Part shown: positions 39,676-47,356 of the stretch, piece by piece | Numbering within the stretch: the stretch's first letter is position 1 | Layout: every line of letters begins with the position of its first letter | DNA from: Lachnospiraceae bacterium UBA3689 | GTDB taxonomy: Bacteria; Bacillota; Clostridia; Lachnospirales; Lachnospiraceae | Direction of reading: 5' to 3' | Length of the DNA: 59,775 bases | NCBI GenBank assembly: GCA_002371465.1 | Contig: DFIU01000013.1 | Coordinates: 2,352-62,126, forward strand | The notes under the pieces: generated by a model | The model's database searches: none | What the model was told of the DNA's origin: nothing | The model's input: the letters and a program-made list of their open reading frames with translations, nothing else | Made by a program: the position numbers and the translations under genes

Positions 39676-40311
39676 TTACTTGTTAGCCTTGACTGATTCC
39701 TTGATTGTAACAAGGGACTTCTTTGCGCCCGGAACGGCACCCTTGACAAGAAGGAGATTATTTTCCGCATCAACGCGTACAACTTCCAGATTCTGGATGG
39801 TGATACGCTTGCTGCCCATCTGGCCAGGCATCCCCTTGCCCGGATAGACACGGCTGGGATCAGAAGAAGTACCATTGGAACCCTGATGTCTGTGGAACTT
39901 GGAGCCATGGCCCATAGGTCCTCTGGACTGACCCAGACGCTTGATGGCACCCTGATAGCCCTTACCTTTTGAAATAGCGGTCGCATCGATATGATCACCG
40001 GCTGTGAAGATGTCAGCCTTGATCTCCTGACCCGGCTTGTAGTCCTCAGAATTCTCAAATCTGAATTCCCGGACAAAACGCTTAGCGGAAACGCCGGCCT
40101 TTTCAAAGACGCCCATCTGCGGCTTGTTGACAAGGTTTTCTCTCTTGTCGTCAAAGCCAACCTGAACAGCGGTGTAGCCGTCGTTTTCATCTGTCTTAAC
40201 CTGAGTCACGACGCACGGGCCAGCCTGCAGAACCGTTACCGGTGTCAGAGTCCCGTCTTCGTTGAAGACCTGAGTCATGCCGATCTTCTTAGCGAGAATC
40301 GCTTTTGTCAT
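39676..40311 (-). CDS. rplC: 50S ribosomal protein L3
   Basis: This 211-residue L3 starts with ILAKKIGMTQVFNEDGTLTP and has the long basic finger around KRLGQSRGPMGHGSKFHRHQ that reaches the peptidyl transferase centre. It is one of the first 50S assembly proteins. Confidence 0.98.
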   Translation of the reverse strand: MTKAILAKKIGMTQVFNEDGTLTPVTVLQAGPCVVTQVKTDENDGYTAVQVGFDDKRENLVNKPQMGVFEKAGVSAKRFVREFRFENSEDYKPGQEIKADIFTAGDHIDATAISKGKGYQGAIKRLGQSRGPMGHGSKFHRHQGSNGTSSDPSRVYPGKGMPGQMGSKRITIQNLEVVRVDAENNLLLVKGAVPGAKKSLVTIKESVKANK

Positions 40312-40372
40312 TTCTTGTTCCTCCTTACAGCGGATTGTTCAAAAAAGCGAACAATCATTCTAGTTGGATGCT

Positions 40373-40690
40373 TTACTTGTTTTTCATTTTGATGTCGATG
40401 TAGACACCAGCCGGCATCTCCAGACGGGACAGAGCATCTACTGTCTTCTGGGTCGGTGTGATGATGTCGATCAGTCTCTTATGAGTTCTCTGCTCGAACT
40501 GTTCGCGGCTGTCCTTGTACTTGTGGACTGCACGAAGGATGGTTACAACCTCCTTCTTGGTCGGAAGCGGAACCGGTCCGCTCACCTGTGCGCCGTTTTT
40601 CTTAACAGTTTCGATGATCTTCGCTGCTGATGCATCCACCAGAGTGTGATCATAAGCCTTGAGAGTGATTCTCATTACCTGACTTGCCAT
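40373..40690 (-). CDS. rpsJ: 30S ribosomal protein S10
   Basis: This 105-residue S10 carries RITLKAYDHTLVDASAAKII, VSGPVPLPTKKEVVTILR and THKRLIDIITPT. Besides its 30S head role it is the NusE transcription antitermination factor. It is the first gene of the S10-spc-alpha cluster; the ATG follows GGAGG, and a leader of about 240 nt precedes it. Confidence 0.98.
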   Translation of the reverse strand: MASQVMRITLKAYDHTLVDASAAKIIETVKKNGAQVSGPVPLPTKKEVVTILRAVHKYKDSREQFEQRTHKRLIDIITPTQKTVDALSRLEMPAGVYIDIKMKNK

Positions 40691-40930
40691 AAAAAAAGTC
40701 GCCTCCTTTTCGCACTTTTACGAGTACGACAAGCGGTGACTGTACACATATCCGGGTGTTTCCTCTTCTTTTTGTACAGAGGTCTCCCGGCTTTATTCCC
40801 ACAACACAGGCTGTGGTATTTCGGCACAGTGACTTGTCGCCAGTATCGTTGACTTGACATTCGCTCCACGGAGAACCTGCAAAATTTGCAGCAACTTCAC
40901 GCTTCATTGCTATCATGTCACAGCAAAGGT
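40691..40930 (-). promoter_or_regulatory. Folded leader of the S10 operon
   Basis: About 240 nt separate the promoter from rpsJ. The minus strand contains a two-part hairpin CCGGG-CCTCT / AGAGG-CCCGG (40752-40790), CACAG/CTGTG (near 40808-40818), and several short repeats of TGTACA. No terminator is visible inside, which would suit translational or Rho-type control. Ribosomal-protein feedback on this leader is likely from general knowledge of S10 operons; the ligand is unknown. An open frame of 60-odd codons in the leader is basic but has no family resemblance. Confidence 0.5.
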
Positions 40931-40931
40931 T

Positions 40932-40960
40932 AGTATACACAAAACCCCCTGCAAATGCAA
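40932..40960 (-). promoter_or_regulatory. S10 operon promoter
   Basis: On the minus strand TTGCAT (40955-40960) and TATACT (40932-40937) are 17 bp apart. The promoter lies within the 3' arm of the preceding gene's terminator hairpin, so upstream read-through and initiation share the same DNA. Confidence 0.7.
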
Positions 40961-40968
40961 GGGGTTTT
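40941..40968 (-). terminator. Terminator of the signal-peptidase-like gene
   Basis: AAAACCCCCT pairs with AGGGGTTTT across an 8-9 nt loop. The stem ends in a TTTT run on the minus strand. Confidence 0.75.
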
Positions 40969-40989
40969 CGATGTTTTTTCTGTTTTCCT

Positions 40990-42339
40990 TCAAATGATCC
41001 TGGAGTAGTCGACGATCGTGATTCCCGTCGTATCATCCTTGATGACATCCGGCTCATCACCGTCCTTCTTTGCCTGATCCAGAATCTCATTGAGGGTCGC
41101 CCGCTCGACCGGAACAAAATGGTCCGCCTGCTGCTCATCGGGTTCTTCCTCATCCTGGGTTTCTCCGGTCTGGTCGTCCGGCAGGTCCAGGATCTGGGTC
41201 TCATCTCCTGCCGCCTCTGTCGGCTGGTTCTGAACGGCCTTCCGATCCGCCTTTTCCTCCGCTTCTAAAGTGGCATGTTCAATCGCGTCGGAGAGGTCAA
41301 TCTCCGGATGGGTATTGGCTAAGGTCTCTTCCGAAGAAGCTTCCCCCCGCTTTTCCTGGTTAGGATCGGCTTTCTTCTTATATATATTGCTTATCTCATC
41401 CGCATCTGGCTGAGCTACCGCCGATGTTGCTGCGTCTTTAGCTAAATCTTGCGGTGTGCCGGCTGCCGCTTCTTCTGCAGCCAGTCCTTGCGGCACCTCT
41501 TTTGACTCTGTAGCTGAATCTTTTGAGGCTTCCTCTGCCTCTGTGGCTAAGCCTTGCAATGCTTCCGATTGCTGTTCTTCCTCCGCCGCTGTCAGCTGGG
41601 AATCATCATCTGCGGAAGCCTGATCTTCTGACCGGTCAACTTCGTCGGCTGCCTCAGCGTCTGCATCCAACCAAGCAGAATCCGCCGCCTTGGGAAGTTC
41701 CGCTGTAGAGAGTTCGGACAGAGGCAGATCCTCCTCTTCCGTTTCCAGGATCCGGTCATCCGCATGAATATCCGGCTTAATCTCCGGCACATCATCGATT
41801 GTCACCTCATCGACGTCCAAAAGCTTATCGGAATTCTGATCATCTTCCGGTTCCTCTTCCTCATCCGAACGATCCTTCCATAGTTCCGAGAGGATGAATA
41901 AAATGATCATCAGCACAACAACCAGGGCAATGATCATAATACCTTCCATGCTGTGCATGGCTATAATCACATAACCGATATAGGGAACAATCACCGCCAC
42001 CTTGGGAACCTGATTTCTCAAAGTGATCGTTTCCGGCTGACCATCCTGTTCAGATGCACTGACGACCGTAAAATTCCCGTCTTCCGGATTTGCTTCTTTC
42101 ACCATATAAGCGTAGGTGGAAGCATTATCATCCTTTAAGATCTCATCTCCAACTTTGACATCCGCAGCCTGTATATCGGTTGCATAGGTAATTGACCCCA
42201 TAGGCAGGTTGGTATCCATGGTCGCCGAATCTATGATTGTAGTCTGAATCCCCAAGATCGGCGGCACTAAAATGGCAGCCGCAGTCAGGATCGCAGCGAT
42301 CAGGAATACATTTACAATAAATTTCAGGAATTTAGACAT
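40990..42339 (-). CDS. Signal-peptidase-fold membrane protein without catalytic serine, long acidic tail
   Basis: This 449-residue protein has a transmembrane segment at about 8-28, an external part of about 100 residues, a second membrane span at about 132-152, and an acidic, Ala/Glu/Asp/Gln-rich tail (about 155-449). The external part follows the S26B (SipW-like) signal peptidase layout: DSATMDTNLPMGSITYA and VKVGDEIL match the usual SGSMxPxxPxGS...VGDxI pattern. The nucleophilic serine is Thr40, and I see no conserved basic partner, so it is probably inactive as a peptidase. It may bind or position substrates. I start at 42339, after GGAGG. Function is unknown. Confidence 0.65.
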   Translation of the reverse strand: MSKFLKFIVNVFLIAAILTAAAILVPPILGIQTTIIDSATMDTNLPMGSITYATDIQAADVKVGDEILKDDNASTYAYMVKEANPEDGNFTVVSASEQDGQPETITLRNQVPKVAVIVPYIGYVIIAMHSMEGIMIIALVVVLMIILFILSELWKDRSDEEEEPEDDQNSDKLLDVDEVTIDDVPEIKPDIHADDRILETEEEDLPLSELSTAELPKAADSAWLDADAEAADEVDRSEDQASADDDSQLTAAEEEQQSEALQGLATEAEEASKDSATESKEVPQGLAAEEAAAGTPQDLAKDAATSAVAQPDADEISNIYKKKADPNQEKRGEASSEETLANTHPEIDLSDAIEHATLEAEEKADRKAVQNQPTEAAGDETQILDLPDDQTGETQDEEEPDEQQADHFVPVERATLNEILDQAKKDGDEPDVIKDDTTGITIVDYSRII

Positions 42340-42420
42340 TTTCCAGTCCTCCAATTTAGTCATCCCCATTTTATCATTCAAACCAAGATCTGTACATACC
42401 TTCCTCTCCCGCCCCTTTCC

Positions 42421-42449
42421 TTGCCCTCCGATCCTAAATCTTCTATAAT
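42421..42449 (+). promoter_or_regulatory. Promoter of the GNAT-PAP2 pair
   Basis: TTGCCC (42421-42426) and TATAAT (42444-42449) are 17 bp apart. The expected start near 42456 lies after the first ATG (42452), which supports the downstream start at 42482. Confidence 0.65.
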
Positions 42450-42481
42450 CTATGCATACCAGCCAGATGAGGTCGACACCT

Positions 42482-43276
42482 ATGGAAACAGATATCAAGA
42501 CAATCGAGGACCTTTCCTTAAACGCCTGGCCCTCCCATCAGATCGAATTGTACGATGGATGGATCCTGCGCTTTTCCTATTTCTACACCCACCGGACCAA
42601 CTGCGTGGAGCAGATCGGGTCTCCCGTCCTGCCTTTAAAAGACAAGGTCGCTTACTGCGAACAGACCTACCGCAGATGGGGGACTCCCTGCATTTTCAAG
42701 ATCAGTCCCATCGGCGATCCGGATACGGACGCCTGCTTAAGCAGCCGCGGTTATGAGATCCAGCACCACACCACGGTTATGACCCGCAGCCTGGAGGGTG
42801 AAAATTTAGTTCCGTCAAATCAAGCAGATTTGAAGCAGTCGGCTTTAAAGGATTCATCTTCAAACCCAGTCCTTCAGATCGAGCCCAGGGTCTATTCCGA
42901 TTGGATCGAGGGGCTCTTTGCCTTAAAAAAGACCAAAGACCCCATTCATCGGAAGATTGTCCCCCTTATGTATGCCGCCATCCCCAAGGATGAGATCGCC
43001 GTTTCGGTCAGGAAAAATGGCAAGATCGCCGCAACGGGGCTGGGGATTCTGGACCGGGACTATGTAGGCGTCTACGCCATCCACGTCAGCGAAGAGCTGC
43101 GCCGTCAGGGCTACGCCTCCCTCATGATTGAGACAATTCTTAATGAGGCAAAACGTCGGGGCGCCGGGCACGCCTACCTTCAGGTTGTCACCGACAACGC
43201 CCCCGCCCACTCCCTTTATCGAAAGCTCGGATTTACGGACTCCTACCGCTACTGGTTCCGCGTAAAAGAGGTATGA
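42482..43276 (+). CDS. GNAT-family N-acetyltransferase
   Basis: This 264-residue protein has a C-terminal GNAT domain with the acetyl-CoA loop EELRRQGYASLM and the signature NAPAHSLYRKLGF. The N-terminal half has a second, weaker, GNAT-like fold (DGWILRFSYFYTHRTNCVEQ region), which many two-domain GNATs show. The substrate is unknown. I start at 42482 because a GAGG site precedes it and the promoter would not place an upstream ATG on the message. The PAP2 gene starts one base after its stop. Confidence 0.85.
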   Translation: METDIKTIEDLSLNAWPSHQIELYDGWILRFSYFYTHRTNCVEQIGSPVLPLKDKVAYCEQTYRRWGTPCIFKISPIGDPDTDACLSSRGYEIQHHTTVMTRSLEGENLVPSNQADLKQSALKDSSSNPVLQIEPRVYSDWIEGLFALKKTKDPIHRKIVPLMYAAIPKDEIAVSVRKNGKIAATGLGILDRDYVGVYAIHVSEELRRQGYASLMIETILNEAKRRGAGHAYLQVVTDNAPAHSLYRKLGFTDSYRYWFRVKEV

Positions 43277-43277
43277 T

Positions 43278-44189
43278 ATGACTGTTCTAAAGCTTCTGGC
43301 AGAATTACGAAATCCCCCGGCTGACTATCTGATGCTGGTCATCAGCTGCCTGGGTACGCCCTTTGCGGCAGCCGGCATCCTGTCCTGGACCTATCTCAAC
43401 GTCAACAAACGGCAGGGCTATCTGATAAGCTTTGCTTTCTACCTCTCAAGCCTGGTCGCCCAGAGCATAAAAATCTGCGTCCGCCTGCCCAGACCCTGGG
43501 TCCTCGATCCCAGCTTTCACGCCGTCAAGAGCGCCATCTCCTCCGCGACCGGCTACTCCTTCCCCAGTGTTCACTCGCAGAATACCGCCTCCCTCTATAC
43601 CTCCGTCCTTCTTACGCGCAAAGAAAAATGGATCAGGATCTCTGCCGTCCTGATGCTGGTCCTGGTCCCCTTTTCCCGAATGTGGCTGGGCTGTCACACG
43701 CCGCTCGACGTCACGGTCGGTTTTCTGGTCGGAGCGGTCATAACCCTGGTCTTTTTTGCCTGGATGAAGGCAGACGGAAGCTTTCAGATCCCCCGGGGAT
43801 ATTTCCTGCCCGGACTTTTGCTGCTTGTCTCCATCGCTTCCCTGATCCTGGCTGAGGTCCTGACAAAAAACAAAACCGTTCCCTTCCTCCTGGCTAAGGA
43901 CGCCTTTGGGACCGCCGGCACTGCCATCGGCTTTACCTGCGGCTATCTCCTGGAGCGCAAGTACCTTCTCTTTAAAAATGATGGAAGTCTGCGGGATAAG
44001 CTGCTCCGCTTCTTCGTCGCAATCGCCGGGACTCTCCTTTTCACCGGTATCGGCCATCTCCTTGTGCCGACCTCAGCCCTTGCCGTAACGCTCCGATATG
44101 GTTTGATCCTCTTCTGGATCACCGGGATGACGCCCCTCTTATCCATCAAACTGGGGATCATGCAGATAGAAACTGGTGCAAACGCCTAA
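43278..44189 (+). CDS. PAP2-family membrane phosphatase
   Basis: This 303-residue polytopic protein has about seven or eight hydrophobic segments and the three phosphatidate phosphatase motifs: KICVRLPRP (near residue 69), PSVHS (near 97, in place of the usual PSGH) and SRMWLGCHTPLDVTVG (near 132). Such enzymes hydrolyse lipid phosphates such as undecaprenyl pyrophosphate or phosphatidylglycerol phosphate on the outer face of the membrane. The His in PSVH and the His and Asp of motif 3 are present, so it should be active. The substrate is not evident. Confidence 0.9.
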   Translation: MTVLKLLAELRNPPADYLMLVISCLGTPFAAAGILSWTYLNVNKRQGYLISFAFYLSSLVAQSIKICVRLPRPWVLDPSFHAVKSAISSATGYSFPSVHSQNTASLYTSVLLTRKEKWIRISAVLMLVLVPFSRMWLGCHTPLDVTVGFLVGAVITLVFFAWMKADGSFQIPRGYFLPGLLLLVSIASLILAEVLTKNKTVPFLLAKDAFGTAGTAIGFTCGYLLERKYLLFKNDGSLRDKLLRFFVAIAGTLLFTGIGHLLVPTSALAVTLRYGLILFWITGMTPLLSIKLGIMQIETGANA

Positions 44190-44213
44190 AGATAAGCAAC
44201 TAAAGCTTCTCTT

Positions 44214-44256
44214 ACACATGAAAATCCCCGGCTGCCGCCGGGGATTTTCATGTGTT
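44214..44256. terminator. Bidirectional terminator between PAP2 and the Crh-like gene
   Basis: A long stem, ACATGAAAATCCCCGG paired with CCGGGGATTTTCATGT, with a 6-nt loop serves both converging transcripts. Confidence 0.9.
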
Positions 44257-44303
44257 TACTCTTTTTAATTTTATTCCTAACCTGATATCAACCACGAAAA
44301 ACT

Positions 44304-44561
44304 TTAGTTCCCCTTGGTCAGATAGGTCTCGATCTTGCTCATCGCCTCTTCTTCATCCCTGCCATTAACCGATACCGTCACTTCCGCTCCGGTATCGAGT
44401 CCCAGGGTCATCATGCCCATGATGCTCTTGGCGTTCACCCGTCTGTTTTCGATCTCAAGGTAGATGTCACTTTCAAACTGGCTTGCCATCTGTACCAGCA
44501 GGGCAACCGGCCGTGTTTCCAGACCGCTGTCAAGCTTTACAATGATATCCTTTCTTGTCAT
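44304..44561 (-). CDS. HPr-like protein with Glu15 and Ser46 (Crh-type)
   Basis: This 85-residue HPr-fold protein has SGLETRP where PTS HPr has SGLHARP: the phosphotransfer His15 is replaced by Glu15. KSIMGM with Ser46, the HprK site, is intact. It therefore cannot pass phosphate to EII sugar permeases but can be phosphorylated by HprK, like Bacillus Crh (which has Gln15), and act as a CcpA partner. It is the last gene after whiA in the murB-rapZ-whiA run. A true HPr should exist elsewhere in the genome. Confidence 0.93.
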   Translation of the reverse strand: MTRKDIIVKLDSGLETRPVALLVQMASQFESDIYLEIENRRVNAKSIMGMMTLGLDTGAEVTVSVNGRDEEEAMSKIETYLTKGN

Positions 44562-44589
44562 AACAACTCATCCTCCCATGATAATACGA

Positions 44590-45507
44590 TCATTCAGGCA
44601 GAGCTGCCTCCCGCAGTTCCGCTGCAAATTCACTCAGTTTTTTCAATCTGTGATTGACTCCTGATTTTCCAATCGGAGGATCTAAGTACTGACCCAGATC
44701 CTTTAACGGAACATCCGGATTATCCAATCGGACCTCTGCCATATCACGAAGTGCCGGTTTTAGCCTGGCAAAGCCCCCATGTTCCTTAATATAGCGAATG
44801 TCTTCGATCTGCCTGACGGCAGAAACGATCGTCTTATTGAGGTTGGCGGTCTCGCAGTTGACTCTGCGGTTGACATCGCCCCGCATCTCCTTGACAACCC
44901 GGATGTTCTCCAAATTGAGGAAGGATCTGCTCGCCCCCATCTCGCCTAAAGCGTTGACGATCTGCTCGCCTTCCTTTAAATAGACGACATAGTCCCCTTT
45001 TCTCAGCACGATCTTGGCGTCAAGATCAAAGGACATCATTGCCCCCTGAACCAGGTCCGCCGTCTGATGATCCGGACAGACGATTTCAAAATGATAGTAC
45101 TTTTCCGGAGCGCTGATAGAGCCCGCTGCCAAAAAAGCGCCGCGCAGGAAAGCCTGCCGACAGCACATCATTTTTAAAACGGTATCGTTGGTCGTCGCCT
45201 TCAACAGGGTCTGCGCCTGGTCTGGCTCAGAGATCTCAATCCGGTTTCCTTTTCTGCCGGAAATCCGACTGCCTTCCCGGCTCGCAACAACACTTATATT
45301 AAATGCTTTTTTTAATAAAGTAAAGAACTTTTGAGAGGCGAGGGCATTCTCTGACCGAAAGGTCAGCGGGCTGTCCTTTTTCCCGCTTTCCTCCCCATTT
45401 TCCACCCGCATCAGGCGGACATAGGCAGACAGTTCTGCCAGCAGGCAGTGCCGGGTTTTAGGTTCGATCTCAGACAGTTCCTTCTTCACCTTTAAGGAGA
45501 AGGACAT
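44590..45507 (-). CDS. whiA: WhiA-family DNA-binding protein
   Basis: This 305-residue protein has an N-terminal LAGLIDADG-like domain (FLRGAFLAAGSISAPEKYYH near residue 120) and a C-terminal helix-turn-helix (LKDLGQYLDPPIGKSGVNHR). WhiA is a regulator of sporulation genes in Streptomyces and is linked to cell division and chromosome segregation in Firmicutes. It lies one base after rapZ. Its standard neighbourhood supports the call. Confidence 0.96.
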   Translation of the reverse strand: MSFSLKVKKELSEIEPKTRHCLLAELSAYVRLMRVENGEESGKKDSPLTFRSENALASQKFFTLLKKAFNISVVASREGSRISGRKGNRIEISEPDQAQTLLKATTNDTVLKMMCCRQAFLRGAFLAAGSISAPEKYYHFEIVCPDHQTADLVQGAMMSFDLDAKIVLRKGDYVVYLKEGEQIVNALGEMGASRSFLNLENIRVVKEMRGDVNRRVNCETANLNKTIVSAVRQIEDIRYIKEHGGFARLKPALRDMAEVRLDNPDVPLKDLGQYLDPPIGKSGVNHRLKKLSEFAAELREAALPE

Positions 45508-45508
45508 C

Positions 45509-46408
45509 TCACTTCTCCCCTTCCGCCGCTTTAAAGCGCAGGGTTTCCCGATCGATATCCCGATGCTCCAGCCGAAGACCGTAATCGCTGTTTTCGCTCA
45601 GCCTCTTACAGATCTCTTCGGCAAGGACGACGGACCTGTGCCTGCCGCCCGTGCAGCCGACCGAGAGGACCAGCTGGTTCTTGCCTTCGCTGATATAGTT
45701 GGGGATCAGGAATTTCAGCAGCTCTTCAAATTTCTTGAGGAAGGTCCCGGTCTGCTTCTGCGCCATAACAAAATCGATAATGGGCTGGTCCCGACCGGTC
45801 AGGGGCCGCAGGTTCTCCACATAGTAGGGATTGGGCAGGAAACGGACGTCGATCACCAGGTCGGAATCCGCGGGAACTCCGTATTTAAAGCCGAAGGACT
45901 GGACGGTGATCATCAGGTTCTTAAACGCCTTATCCTGGACAAAGATCCGGACCAGTTCCCGTTTCAGCTCCCGTGTCAGCAGCTTGCTGGTATCCAGGAT
46001 GTAGTCAGCTTCCGACTTCATGTAGTCCAGCTGGCTCCTTTCTTTCCTGATCGCATCCTCCAGACTCTTGCTCCTGCCGGCAAGGGGATGGTTGCGTCTG
46101 GTCTCCTTATAGCGCTTCAACAGGACATTGTCCGTGGCATCCAGGAAGAGAATCTCATATTTGATGCCGGATTCCCGCATGGACTTCAAGACGCCGCAGA
46201 GTTCCCTCTTGGAAAGACCGCTCCGGATATCGATCCCGACCGCGATCTTGGTGAACTCGGATGAAGTTCCGTCATTTGCAATCTGGGCAAATGGTTTGAT
46301 CAGCTGCAGCGGCAGATTGTCGACGCAGTAGTAGTCCGCGTCTTCCAGATAGTGAAGCGCTGTACTTTTTCCTGCTCCGGACATACCGGTCACAATCACA
46401 AATCTCAT
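45509..46408 (-). CDS. rapZ: RapZ-family nucleotide-binding protein
   Basis: This 299-residue P-loop protein has GMSGAGKST at the N terminus, YCVDNLPLQLI, and the C-terminal signature SVGCTGGRHRSVVLAEEI. In Enterobacteria RapZ directs RNase E to the GlmZ small RNA and controls GlmS; in Firmicutes (YvcJ) it is tied to competence and cell-envelope homeostasis. It sits in the usual murB-rapZ-whiA-HPr order, which links envelope precursor synthesis with this regulator. Confidence 0.95.
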   Translation of the reverse strand: MRFVIVTGMSGAGKSTALHYLEDADYYCVDNLPLQLIKPFAQIANDGTSSEFTKIAVGIDIRSGLSKRELCGVLKSMRESGIKYEILFLDATDNVLLKRYKETRRNHPLAGRSKSLEDAIRKERSQLDYMKSEADYILDTSKLLTRELKRELVRIFVQDKAFKNLMITVQSFGFKYGVPADSDLVIDVRFLPNPYYVENLRPLTGRDQPIIDFVMAQKQTGTFLKKFEELLKFLIPNYISEGKNQLVLSVGCTGGRHRSVVLAEEICKRLSENSDYGLRLEHRDIDRETLRFKAAEGEK

Positions 46409-46435
46409 TGAACTCCCTCCTCCTTATGGTAACGT

Positions 46436-47356
46436 TCAGAACTCTCCCAGGAAACGGACTTCCGGATGGAGATCCACGCCGAATTTCTCCTTGACGGTTC
46501 TTTGGACATCCGCCATCAGCTGCCTGACGTCCGCCGCCGTAGCATGGTCCCGATTGACGACAAAGCCGCAGTGCTTTTCCGATATCTGAGCTCCGCCGAC
46601 CCGGTAGCCCCGAAGCCCGCTGTCCATAATCAGCTTGCCGGCAAAATACCCTTCCGGCCGTTTAAAGGTGCTGCCCGCACTGGGGAGATCCAGCGGCTGT
46701 CTGGTCTGCCGCCGCTCCGTCAGATCTTCCATCTTAGCGGTGATCTCCTCCTTGTTGCCTAAAGCCAGCTGGATCTCCGCCCCCGTGACAATCCAGTTCT
46801 CGATCATAAAGACGCTGATCCGGTAGCCCAGTTTCAGATCCTTGGCTAAGACGGTGCGAATTTTCCCCTCCCGGTCGATGCAGCGGACCGCTTTTAAGAT
46901 ATGCTTCATCTCTCCGCCGTAGGCACCGGCGTTCATCATGCAGGCGCCGCCTAAGGTCCCAGGAATTCCGCCGGCAAATTCAAAACCGGTCAGGGAATGA
47001 TCCCGTGCCGCAGCCGCGATCTGGGAGAGCAGGGCTCCTGCCTCCGCAAAGACCACATCGCCCCGGACTTCGATTTTGGTAAGGACCTTTGCCAGGGACA
47101 CCACAGCCCCCCGGTAGCCCTTATCTGCAACCAGGAGGTTGCTGCCGTTGCCGATCACCGTAAAGGGGTAGGCAGCTTCTCTTAGAATCCGAATGACAGC
47201 CGCCAGTTCCTCTTCTGTGGTCGGCGTCAGAAACAGATCTGCCGGACCGCCGATTTTAAAGGTCGTATGCAGAGCCATGGGTTCATCAACCAGCACATGG
47301 TCCCGCCCGGCTGCTGCCACCAGTCTTGACTCCAAGTCGGATTTATTACTCTTCAT
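46436..47356 (-). CDS. murB: UDP-N-acetylmuramate dehydrogenase
   Basis: This 306-residue FAD enzyme reduces UDP-GlcNAc-enolpyruvate to UDP-MurNAc in peptidoglycan synthesis. Family marks are TTFKIGGPADLF (near residue 30), GNGSNLL, GIPGTLGGACMMNAGAYGG, the catalytic-Ser region PSAGSTFKRP (near 222) and the C-terminal Glu in HPEVRFLGEF. I start at 47356, which lies within the last codons of the upstream TPR gene and is preceded by a GAGG site; the overlap of 11 bp suggests coupling. Confidence 0.95.
   Translation of the reverse strand: MKSNKSDLESRLVAAAGRDHVLVDEPMALHTTFKIGGPADLFLTPTTEEELAAVIRILREAAYPFTVIGNGSNLLVADKGYRGAVVSLAKVLTKIEVRGDVVFAEAGALLSQIAAAARDHSLTGFEFAGGIPGTLGGACMMNAGAYGGEMKHILKAVRCIDREGKIRTVLAKDLKLGYRISVFMIENWIVTGAEIQLALGNKEEITAKMEDLTERRQTRQPLDLPSAGSTFKRPEGYFAGKLIMDSGLRGYRVGGAQISEKHCGFVVNRDHATAADVRQLMADVQRTVKEKFGVDLHPEVRFLGEF

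Noticed and set aside
40675..40869. Basic 64-codon frame in the S10 leader
   Set aside because: It runs into rpsJ in another frame, has no ribosome site or homologue that I know, and the region is better explained as a folded leader.
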